A stretch of 64,000 nucleotides of DNA from an uncultured Chelatococcus sp. (GTDB lineage: Bacteria; Pseudomonadota; Alphaproteobacteria; Rhizobiales; Beijerinckiaceae), in the NCBI GenBank assembly GCA_937863995.1, contig CALMIK010000066.1:38823-102822 (forward strand). The letters are read 5' to 3'. Below are positions 52,237 through 60,600 of the stretch, piece after piece. Each line of letters opens with the position of its first letter. Positions within the stretch are counted from its first letter, which is position 1. A program made the position numbers and the translations under genes. The notes beneath the pieces were generated by a model that was not told the origin of the DNA, made no database searches, and was given only the letters and a program-made list of their open reading frames with translations.

Positions 52237-53115
52237 ATGAACAGGGTTGTCAGCCATCCCCGCATGGCGGTGCCGCTGGCAGCCGTCGCGTCACAGGCGG
52301 CACCGGGCGGGCAGATGGTTTCCGGCCACTATGATGTCGCCGCGCCGGCAGCAGGTGTCGTCGGCGTCGCGGCAGCCGCTGCCAGAACGAGCGTACAGGC
52401 TTTTGGCGCAGGTGCGGGCGCGGGTTTATCGACGATCGCGGTGGAATTTCATCATCTGGGCGCGGAAGCGGAAGAAGCTCTCGCAAGCGCCTTCGTGACA
52501 CGCACCTTCGCGCCGCACGACCTGATCTACTTGCAGGACGATGACGCGGACTATCTTTACTTCATCCGCTCCGGCTACGTGCGGCTGTCGTATCTGATGG
52601 AAGACGGGTCGGCCGTTCTGTGCGGCATCCTGCCGCCGGGCGAGAGCTTCGGCGAGCTCGGCGTGTTCGAGGGCAGCACCCATTGCGACATGGCGACGGC
52701 CATCGGCAACGTCGTGGTGTCGGCGGTGTCGGTGCAGCAGTTCCGCCACCTGCGCGAGCGGCATCCGCAGATCGGCACCGCCGTGGCCCGCGTGGTGGCC
52801 CGCCGTTACCGCACCTATGTCGAGCTCACGCGCATGTTGAGCCTTAAAACGCTCGCAGCGCGTCTCGCGCAGGCGCTGCTGCGGCTGGCCGAGGGCCTTG
52901 GCACCCAGGCGCGCGTCGGCGACCGGCTCTACCCGAGCGTCGGCTCGGTGGTGACGCAGACAGACCTGGGGCTGATGGCGCGCGGCGCGCGCAGCAACGT
53001 CAACCGCGCGCTGAAGGCGTGGGAGCGGGAACGGTGGATCGCGATGCAGGATCGTTCGATCGTCATCCTCAACCGCCAGAAGCTCGAGGCCCTGGCCTTG
53101 CAGGAGGAATTCTGA
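52237..53115 (+). CDS. Crp/Fnr-family transcriptional regulator
   Basis: 292 residues, longer than the usual 220-250 because of about 65 Ala/Gly/Val-rich residues in front of the sensory domain; a later start is possible. The cyclic-nucleotide-binding beta-roll is at about 70-190 (YFIRSGYVRLSYLMEDGSAV, GESFGELGVFEG) and the winged helix at about 215-285 (SVVTQTDLGLMARGARSNVN). No Fnr-type cysteine cluster is seen, so it is more Crp-like, but residues for cAMP binding cannot be confirmed by eye. Its place inside the T3SS island makes it the obvious local regulator. The chaperone gene follows 16 bp later. Confidence 0.85.
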   Translation: MNRVVSHPRMAVPLAAVASQAAPGGQMVSGHYDVAAPAAGVVGVAAAAARTSVQAFGAGAGAGLSTIAVEFHHLGAEAEEALASAFVTRTFAPHDLIYLQDDDADYLYFIRSGYVRLSYLMEDGSAVLCGILPPGESFGELGVFEGSTHCDMATAIGNVVVSAVSVQQFRHLRERHPQIGTAVARVVARRYRTYVELTRMLSLKTLAARLAQALLRLAEGLGTQARVGDRLYPSVGSVVTQTDLGLMARGARSNVNRALKAWERERWIAMQDRSIVILNRQKLEALALQEEF

Positions 53116-53131
53116 TGCAGGAGAAGCTCGC

Positions 53132-53416
53132 ATGAACGCATTGACTGAGCTTTTCAGGCGCAAGCCCGAGGCAACGGCGGACGCCGGCGCGTCTCAAGCG
53201 CAGGAAGCACCGGGAATCGAGATGCTTGCCGATATCGCCTATGGCGATGCGACGGATATCGGGCATGAGCAGCGCCTGAAAATTCTGGACGACGCTGAAA
53301 AGACGCTCAGGGCCGCAATGAAGGAAGGCATCCCCGAGCAGGTCTATCAGCGCTACGTCACCATACTGGCGGCAATCCCTGCCTGCAGAAATGCGAGCAG
53401 GCTACTGGCATCCTGA
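53132..53416 (+). CDS. sctE: Putative YscE-like needle co-chaperone SctE
   Basis: 94 residues. The C-terminal half (HEQRLKILDDAEKTLRAAMK, then EGIPEQVYQRYVTILAAI) has the two-helix pattern of YscE/PscE/EscE, in which a PEQYQ-like turn joins the helices. Those proteins hold the needle subunit in the cytoplasm together with SctG. It lies just upstream of the needle gene, which supports the call; no separate SctG gene is visible. Similarity is judged from memory of the family, so it is tentative. Confidence 0.6.
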   Translation: MNALTELFRRKPEATADAGASQAQEAPGIEMLADIAYGDATDIGHEQRLKILDDAEKTLRAAMKEGIPEQVYQRYVTILAAIPACRNASRLLAS

Positions 53417-53531
53417 TGCATCGGACGATCCGATGCCGAGGTCAAAAAACGAACCAAGGCGCACTCAATCGCAATCGGCGTCTTGCTTCAACAATGAGTA
53501 GTCCTTTGTCAGAGACAGAAGGAGTTTGAAC

Positions 53532-53846
53532 ATGGTGGCTACCGTATTCTCAACTGCCGAAATCAAGGGCGGCCTGGCTGTCGCCGGGACTCTCTCCAGC
53601 CGGACCGAATGGTTTGGCCAGGACGGCTTCGACCTGGCATGGCGTCAACAGCGCCTCCGGAACACGATGGCGTCGATCGAGTCGGAGATCGAGGCGATCG
53701 AGTCGAACGCCAACCTGTCGGACACCGAGCGCATGTTCGCGATGCAGATGGCCATGAATACCTGGTCGGCGGTTTCCAACTTGCGCACCAACATGCTCAA
53801 GTCCGTGTCGGACACGCTCAAGGCGGTCGTGCGTAACGTCAACTGA
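53532..53846 (+). CDS. sctF: T3SS needle filament protein SctF
   Basis: 104 residues from ATG with GGAG seven bases before. SctF polymerises into the needle. The last 40 residues (RMFAMQMAMNTWSAVSNLRT, NMLKSVSDTLKAVVRNVN) have the typical needle C-terminal helix that lines the channel, with the MQxAMxxxxxxxNLxxNxxK pattern. The N-terminal 25 residues are an extra head compared with YscF-type needles of about 85. Confidence 0.85.
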   Translation: MVATVFSTAEIKGGLAVAGTLSSRTEWFGQDGFDLAWRQQRLRNTMASIESEIEAIESNANLSDTERMFAMQMAMNTWSAVSNLRTNMLKSVSDTLKAVVRNVN

Positions 53847-54507
53847 AGCGGCTGCATCACCCGCCGAGCCGCAACCCGTAACGTGTCCCGTTGCTCGCGA
53901 TGGGCCACGCGGCATCCGCAAGGCGGACGGGGTCGGACCGGCGGAATGCGGCACCTATGTGGGTGATGTTCCAGCATGCCGCCCGATTGTGGCGGAGTCT
54001 GGCGACGGCCTCCAGATGCGTGCTGCTTTCTTTGCTGCGGTTCAATTCCTGCATCTCTCCCGGCTGCAGGTCATATTCGGCCGGGGAGATATCTCTCAAT
54101 CAAGGATTTCCTTGCTTCCCCATCCAGCTGGATGAGGGAATGTGTAGGCATGTCCGGCATATCGGTGCACGGCCCGCCACATTTCATGCCACATTTCGCC
54201 CGTTGGAAGACAAAATTGCGACCGTGCTGTGACGTATGTCACACGTTGCCTGTTCCAGCTGTGACATCGTAAAAACCGTGGCGGCATAGCCAGTGGTTTT
54301 CAGGACTGTCCCGGTTTCAGGCTGTCGTTTCAAAACCTCTGACACGCTGGTTGCCACCCCTCCGGAAAATGCCCGGAAGGCCGTTCAATATTGGCAAGTC
54401 TTATTGTCTGGCGGACAAGTTCGCGCTCTTAAGTCGTTTTCTGCATTGCGACAGCGATCCTCCCGCCTCCCCGACCATAAGTCATTGTATTTGAAGCGTG
54501 GTGTGTC
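53847..54507. other. Intergenic region between sctF and sctW
   Basis: 661 bp without a supported gene. It holds a perfect Crp-type palindrome TGTGA-CGTATG-TCACA (54228-54243), another TGTGA half-site at 54260-54264, and TTGTC-N5-GACAA (54404-54418) about 90 bp before sctW. Confidence 0.55.
54228..54243. promoter_or_regulatory. Perfect Crp-type operator palindrome
   Basis: TGTGA and TCACA half-sites with a six-base spacer equal the E. coli CRP consensus. It lies about 265 bp upstream of sctW inside the island that also encodes a Crp-family regulator. Confidence 0.6.
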
Positions 54508-55749
54508 ATGGCTGGCGTCAATCCCTCCGCAATCCAGTCCCAGATCACTAATCCCGTCAACCTCGGGCTGGGCAGCGCCGCTGTCTCGCTCGAGGCGCAG
54601 GCCCACGCCACCGGCACGGGCGTCTATAACGGCCAGGCAGTCACAAGCGCTTCCACCAACGCCAGCGAGGCATTTCGCGACGTGGGCGAAGGCGGCCTCA
54701 GCGCGGAAGTGCAGCGCTTCGTCGCGCGCCTGATGGGCAAGCAGACGACGAACGCAAAGCAGGTGACGCAGCGCGCTCCGGCCGGCGACACCGGGAGTGA
54801 CAGCAGCGCCTCGGCCGATGAGGAACCCCACAGCGCCATCCGGCGCGTGGCCGCCTTCCTGGAACTCAGTCGCGGCGGCGGCGGCGCGGGCGGCGGCACG
54901 GGCGACCAGAGTGGCCAGCATCAGGCGACACTGGTGAAGGTCCGCCAGTCGGCGGATGAAAAAGTCACGAAGCTGACGGACGCCCTGCGCACGCTCGGAA
55001 CCATCAGGGGCTCCACGCGCGAGGAGTTGCTCGATGGCATTCGCGATGCATTGAGCGCGTTCAGCAGCGACCCAACACAGCAGTTGCTGGCGCTGGAGGC
55101 GATTCTCGCCAACACGGGGCTGTATCCGGGAAGCCTGGACGAGGCGCTCCTCGAAGTTCGGCGCGACTACACCGAGGGCAACCTCGGCGTCGACATGCAG
55201 GTGCTTCTGCGGGACGCCTACATGGCGGTAAACCTGCAGCAGGCGCGGGAATTGTCGCGTTCCAGCGACCCGGCTGACAAGCGGGCCAGCATGACGTTCC
55301 AGCTCGTCAACATCGATCCGGCGGAGAAAGCCGGAGGTTTGCGCGCAACGCTGGACTGGCTGAACAAATCCGATCCCGACACCGCCACAAGCCCGGCCGC
55401 GCTTCAGGACATCCTGCAGACCCAGCTGCAATCCGTTGGGAGGGAGCTCAGCGCCCACGAGGGTTCCGCCATGGACGGCGCCCATCTGCGCGCTTTGCTG
55501 AGCGTGATCGACGAGGTGAAGCAATTCAACACCTTGTATGACTCAGCGGGCGAACTGATATCCAACAGCAAATTGAAGGAAAGCGACAGCTTCAATCGGG
55601 TGACGGTCATGTCGTTCTTCCTGAGCTTCGTCGCCAATCCGGCGCCCGACCTGCGCGAGGGCGTGGACTTGCTGAACGATTTCGGGATGGCGAGCCGCCC
55701 GGCGCCGGCCTTCATTCCCGAATACCCGATGCTGGCGGCGACGGCTTGA
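54508..55749 (+). CDS. sctW: Putative T3SS gatekeeper SctW (YopN/HrpJ family)
   Basis: 413 residues. Gatekeepers control the switch from translocator to effector export. Residues 1-60 are polar and disordered as in secreted T3SS proteins; from about 140 the protein is helical with a HrpJ-like region (SSDPTQQLLALEAILANTGL, then LDEALLEVRRDYTEGNLGV). The length would cover YopN and TyeA domains together. Position downstream of the needle gene and next to a chaperone gene agrees. Confidence 0.7.
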   Translation: MAGVNPSAIQSQITNPVNLGLGSAAVSLEAQAHATGTGVYNGQAVTSASTNASEAFRDVGEGGLSAEVQRFVARLMGKQTTNAKQVTQRAPAGDTGSDSSASADEEPHSAIRRVAAFLELSRGGGGAGGGTGDQSGQHQATLVKVRQSADEKVTKLTDALRTLGTIRGSTREELLDGIRDALSAFSSDPTQQLLALEAILANTGLYPGSLDEALLEVRRDYTEGNLGVDMQVLLRDAYMAVNLQQARELSRSSDPADKRASMTFQLVNIDPAEKAGGLRATLDWLNKSDPDTATSPAALQDILQTQLQSVGRELSAHEGSAMDGAHLRALLSVIDEVKQFNTLYDSAGELISNSKLKESDSFNRVTVMSFFLSFVANPAPDLREGVDLLNDFGMASRPAPAFIPEYPMLAATA

Positions 55750-55757
55750 GAACTGCC

Positions 55758-55967
55758 ATGAACCGCATCGACATCACCGATCTCGAGGCCCTGCTGCTCT
55801 TATCGACGAATGTCGATTCGCTGCACCGCTCCCTGCCCGACGCGCTGTTTCCGGGCGAGGACGCACAGGCGCAGAAGCAGGCACGGGAAAAGCAGCTCTC
55901 CGTCATCATCGAATGGCGGGAGAGGCTGGCCATCGAAGAAAACCGTATTCTCGACGAAGAATCGTAA
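55758..55967 (+). CDS. Small unknown protein of the T3SS island
   Basis: 69 residues, MNRIDITDLEALLLLSTNVD onward, with a charged helical C-terminal half (QKQAREKQLSVIIEWRERLA). It lies 8 bp after sctW and 67 bp before a chaperone gene, the slot that holds tyeA, sycN or yscX in Ysc-type systems. It is too short and dissimilar to name. It could be a gatekeeper co-chaperone or a regulatory peptide. Confidence 0.6.
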   Translation: MNRIDITDLEALLLLSTNVDSLHRSLPDALFPGEDAQAQKQAREKQLSVIIEWRERLAIEENRILDEES

Positions 55968-56034
55968 CACCCTTGCGTCCCCGCCCGCTTGGCGACAGGC
56001 GGAGACGCCCAAACGCACCTCGCCGGGGAACGCC

Positions 56035-56418
56035 ATGGCTGCCTCATTTTCCAACGCCAGCCTGTATGCCATCGACAGCTTTGCGAAGCGCGCCGGCATC
56101 GCAGCCGTACCGGCGGCCGACGGCACCTTCAGCTTCACGTTCGAGCGCTCGGGCACGCTGTCGTTCATACCCGGCGAGCAGCAGGACCAACTCGTCATTT
56201 TCATCGCGCGCATGCCGCGTTATCCCGACGCCGAGCGCGACCTGAAAGCGCTGAAGCTCGCCGGTGAAGACCGCCACACCGGCCGCACACTCTACGCCGG
56301 CGTCACCGCAGACGGGGCGATCGCGCTGTCGTTCGTGCTCGACAACAGCGAGATCGACGTTCCAACGGTACTTGCTTGCATCGATCGGCTGATCAGCGCC
56401 CAGGACGAACTCGGCTAG
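56035..56418 (+). CDS. CesT-like T3SS chaperone
   Basis: 127 residues. The alpha-beta-beta-beta-alpha-beta-beta-alpha layout fits class I (CesT/SycN) chaperones: helix at 5-20, strands with GTFSFTFERSGTLSFIPGEQ and DQLVIFIARMP, later GAIALSFVLDNSEIDVPTVL and a final helix. Position after sctW suggests that it serves the gatekeeper, as SycN does YopN; an effector chaperone role is also possible. Confidence 0.7.
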   Translation: MAASFSNASLYAIDSFAKRAGIAAVPAADGTFSFTFERSGTLSFIPGEQQDQLVIFIARMPRYPDAERDLKALKLAGEDRHTGRTLYAGVTADGAIALSFVLDNSEIDVPTVLACIDRLISAQDELG

Positions 56419-56527
56419 CGTTTCCGATCTAACAGGATCATACGATCCGCAATAGCACACTCGGCTTCAAAGACCCGGATCACATCTGCTTTTCATCGAA
56501 GTGGAGACACGATCCGGATTCAGGGCC

Positions 56528-57076
56528 TCAGGCGGGGCTGTAATCCTTGCCGAACTGCTCCCGATAAGCCTGCGCCAGAATTTTGCGCAGCTCCCAGGCA
56601 TATTCCCCCTCAGGCTGGGCGATGTCATCGATGCGCCAGCCTGCCGGCTCGCGCTTCAGGCGAATCACCAGCTTGGCCGGGGCTCCACCCTCGCGCAGCG
56701 ACACAGTGGCCTCGGCCCGATCCCCGCTAACGACGGGCTTGCCGATTGCAAGCCGTGAAACCGGCACCTCGCCATGCCCCTGCGTGACGGGATCGAAATC
56801 GATCGGCCCCACGAGGCCGGCCTTGTCGAAGTCGCTCTCCATGCCGGACCAGATCCGCGTGAGATCAGCCGTGAAATAGCGGGCGCGCAGGCCAGGCGTG
56901 AAGGATATGCCCTGCCAGTTGCGCTTCTTTTCATAGAGACCATAAACCTCGCGCAAAAATGCGCCGGCATCCTCCGCATCGCCGGCCCACGCCTTCATGG
57001 GCGCCAGCGTCACGGCGGCCGCAATCAGAATCGTTCGCCGCCGCAAGCCCGTGCTGCCGTTCCTCTTTCCGTCCAT
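56528..57076 (-). CDS. Secreted DUF3828-like protein
   Basis: 182 residues. An N-terminal signal (RRRTILIAAAVTLAPMKAWA) has an Arg-rich start that could be Sec or Tat. The mature part (DAGAFLREVYGLYEKKRNWQ and KLVIRLKREPAGWRIDDI) looks like the DUF3828/NTF2-like fold, a small periplasmic or secreted domain of unknown role. It lies on the opposite strand to the T3SS genes at the island end and may or may not belong to it. Confidence 0.65.
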   Translation of the reverse strand: MDGKRNGSTGLRRRTILIAAAVTLAPMKAWAGDAEDAGAFLREVYGLYEKKRNWQGISFTPGLRARYFTADLTRIWSGMESDFDKAGLVGPIDFDPVTQGHGEVPVSRLAIGKPVVSGDRAEATVSLREGGAPAKLVIRLKREPAGWRIDDIAQPEGEYAWELRKILAQAYREQFGKDYSPA

Positions 57077-57363
57077 GCCGATCTCCCGCGTGTTTGTTCG
57101 TTCGCCTCGCCATCATGGCGTGGCGGCATTGCGCGAGGATGGAGCGACGCGGTGAGCGCGTCGCTATCGGAAATGGGGTGGAAGGCGTCGGGCAAGAGCC
57201 GAATGGCGGCCTGGCAGGGAGCATCCCCGGTCAAGCGGCAGCAATCGCAGAACGCTGCGGGCAGGAACGAATCGGGCAATGAACACGGATTTACGGCTAC
57301 CATGCATACGGCAAATTCCTGCAAGCCCTTAACCGCCCGATAGCTTGCAGATCGAAACCGAAA
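57077..57363. other. Intergenic region upstream of the DUF3828-like gene
   Basis: 287 bp between this gene and the tRNA. I see no further gene, repeat or clear promoter. Confidence 0.4.
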
Positions 57364-57441
57364 TGGTCGGAGCGAGAGGATTTGAACCTCCGACCCCTAG
57401 TCCCCCAGACTAGTGCGCTAACCGGGCTGCGCTACGCTCCG
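57364..57441 (-). tRNA. tRNA-Pro (anticodon GGG)
   Basis: 78 nt including an encoded CCA end. The acceptor stem CGGAGCG/CGCTCCG, the D-arm, the anticodon stem CTAGT/ACTAG with loop CTGGGGG and the GGAGG-TTCAAAT-CCTCT T-arm are all complete. The C1-G72 pair is typical of bacterial proline tRNAs. Confidence 0.97.
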
Positions 57442-57603
57442 CGACCAACGGGAATCATCGGCTGCAGCGAGCGGCCGATTGGTGGTGTTTAAGAAAAGAT
57501 CGAATGCGATGCAAGGAGAAAGATGAGTTTTCGCAAAACGACATGCACACCAGCGCCACACGCGCGCAGCACGCTTGGACGCCTACGGCCTGTCAGGACG
57601 ACA

Positions 57604-57635
57604 AAAGCCGCGCGGAACAGGTTCCGCGCGGCTTT
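57604..57635 (-). terminator. Terminator of the giant adhesin gene
   Basis: On the minus strand AAAGCCGCGCGGAAC (read from 57635) pairs with GTTCCGCGCGGCTTT and ends in TTTTG. It lies about 60 bp after the stop of the minus-strand adhesin. Confidence 0.85.
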
Positions 57636-57691
57636 CCGTGGGATCGAGGCCGCCCGCAGGCGCGCCCTATCGGGCGCGTCCGCAAGTCGGA

Positions 57692-60600
57692 TCAGAAGAG
57701 GTCGAGCCACTCCGCCCTGTTGAGCAGGGTATCTACGTTCTGCCTGAACTCGTCGCTCTCGAGGATGCTCTGGGCGACGTTGGCGGCAGTGCGCTGATCG
57801 CGATCGAGCTCGCCCACCCAGTAGGCAAGGCCGTCCGCATCGGGTTCGCGACGCAGCAGATCGGCGTAGAAATCCGTCACCAGATCCGTGTGAGACGTCG
57901 AGGAGATGCGCGCCTGGAACTCGTCCGAGTAGTAGAAGTCCAGTGCGATCTCCCGCAGCGTCTCTCCTCCGGCGCTGCGCTGCGACCAGAAGATGAAGCC
58001 TTCCTTGTCCGGATCGCGGCCCATCACGATGCGGTAAAGACCAGCGATGTCGTTATGGTCGGCCTTGAACAGGTCGACATAACGGTCGCCGAACTCCTCG
58101 CTGTCGACGAAGCGCAGCACAGCTTCGGTGCGCGAGAAGTCGCCCTGGTCGATCTGACCGGCCCACCAGTTGGCTTCGTCGTCGCCCGCCGAGCGGCCGA
58201 GAACCGAGCCGTACACCGATTTGATAAAATCGGCGCTTGAACCCGAGCCAATGTGCGCCTGCGCCTCCTGCGTGGCGGCGAGCTTGGCGCCCACCTCCGC
58301 GACGGACACGCCGTCTTTCAGCAGCGTGGTGGCGGAAGCATACTCGGCCTCCGTCGCCTCACGGCCGTAGTAGGCATCGTACAGCGCCCGCACCGGATCG
58401 ACGGCCTGGCCGTTGAAGCTCACACCCTCGATGCTGGCCGCGGTGACGACGAAGCCCGTCGCGTTGTCGCGGATCTCGGCGACGCCCTTGGAGAAGTCGA
58501 AGCTGTAATCGCTCTTCGCCTTGGACAGAACCAGCAGATCGTAGCCCGACCCGCCGTCGACGACATCACGCCCGCCGCTGAGGTAGATCGTGTTGGCGCC
58601 GGCATTGCCGTAGATGACGTTGCCGGAGGCGTTGTCCCACACGTTCGCCGCCTTGTGGCCGGTCAGCACGACGTTTTCCGCGCTGCCGTCCAGACGGAGC
58701 GAGAAGTCCGAATGGATCTCGTCCACCTTGCCGGCGTTGCCGGGCGTGCTGTAGGGCGTGCCGTCGGGGCCGAGCGCCGGCGGCTGGTGAAGCGTGATGA
58801 CGACTTCCGAGTTGGGGATGATCGCCTGCAGCCCCACCGGCACGTCCTTGCCCGCGACCGTGATCGTGAGCGTGGCGCGCGCCGTACCGCCGTCCGAATC
58901 GGCGATGGTGTAGGTGATCGACGTTTCGCGCGTTTCCGTGGTGCCCAGTCCACTGAAGTCGGAACCGGGGTCGAAGGTGTAGCTGCCGTCGCGCTTCACG
59001 GTAAACGTGCCACCGTTGGAGCCCTGGATGCTGGCGCCGTTCGATCCCACACCCGTGTTGTTGATGTAGGACACGATGAACGGATCCTGATCCGGATCGC
59101 CATCACGCCCGAAGCCACGCTCGTCGCCGCGAACGACGTTGCCGCTCACGATCTCCGTCGGGCTCGTGCGCGCCACGTCGTCCTTGGCGTACGGCGGAAC
59201 GTTGGACACCGTCCACTTGAAGTTGAACGACGAGCTCGCCCCCTGCGGATCGGTCGCAGTGACCTTCACGTCATAGACGCCGTTATTAGCGGCACCCTGC
59301 TGCGACGCGCTATGATGCGGCGCACCGGTGATCTTGCCGGTCTCGGGATCATAGACGAGCGACGGCGGCAGGCCCTCGACCGTGTAGGTGAGCTTTCCGC
59401 CTTCGGGATCCTTGAAGTACTTGGAGACGTCGACGGGCACGATGTCCTGCGAGTCGACGTCGGCGCGCTCCAGCTCCCGAGGATCGACCGGCGGGACTAC
59501 CACGGGCGCCTTGTTGACGGGAACTTCGGGAGTTGCGGTGCCGCCGTCGAAGCTGCCGGTGATGGTGATCACCAGATTGGCTTCGGAAATGTCGCCGTCC
59601 TTGTCCTTGATGGTGTAGCGCACCGTCTCGTGAACAAGCTGACCCTGCTGGAGATTCTGCACGGCCGGGCTGTAGTTGTCCAGGATATAGGTATAGGTGC
59701 CGTCGTCGTTGAGCGTGATCTCACCGTAAGGCGTCTTGATCTTCGAGCCAGGAGTGTAATCGGTCCCACCGAAGCGGACATTGATAACAGGCTTGTCGAT
59801 CAGTCCGTCGCCGCCGGGTTCATCGTTATCAAGCACGTTACCCTTTGCCTCGGTGGTGCCATCCTCAACCACGTCCGCCGTGTCGTTGCGCGCCTCGGGG
59901 ACGTCGTCGTAGATCTTGATCGTAAGGTCGCCAGTGCTTTCCGCCGGATCCTTATCAAGCACCTTGTAGCCGATGACCTTGAGCGGGATGACGTCATCGA
60001 ACACTATGTCTTTTGTAGGCGTGGCATTCTTGTCGTGCGTCTGGCCGGCGACGATCTCGTACTCGTAGCTGATCTTGCCCTTGGTGGGGATACCGTTCTC
60101 CGAGCCGTCATGGGTCTCGTCGGCCTTGAAGCCGGTGAGCTTCAGCTTGCCGTACGATGTAGTAATCTCAACGGAATTGGAGGGAGAGAGCTGCTTGAGA
60201 GCATCTACATCGAAGGACTTGCCGCCGATTTCCACCTTGCCGATGCCGTCGAGCGAAACCACGTCGATGACGTGGGTTTTCGTTACGTCGGTCTTCTGCC
60301 TGTTGTCAGCGTCGGTGTCGCTCCGCAGGCCGGATTCGTAGACCGCGTTGCTGCCACCGATGATCTGAATGTTTGAACCTGTGTCCGTGGTGCCCTTAAT
60401 CGTGATGACCAACTTCGCGGACGCCGTATCGCCATCGGAATCGGTGATGGTGTAGTCGAACGTCTCGGTAAGTGTCTGGCCGGTGAGCAGGCCGTTCACG
60501 TCCGGGTTGTTGTTGTCCAGCGTGTACGTATAGCTGCCGTCGGGGTTGATGACGATCTTGCCGTAGGCGCTGGTGAACTCCGTGCCAAACGTCAAGTTTT

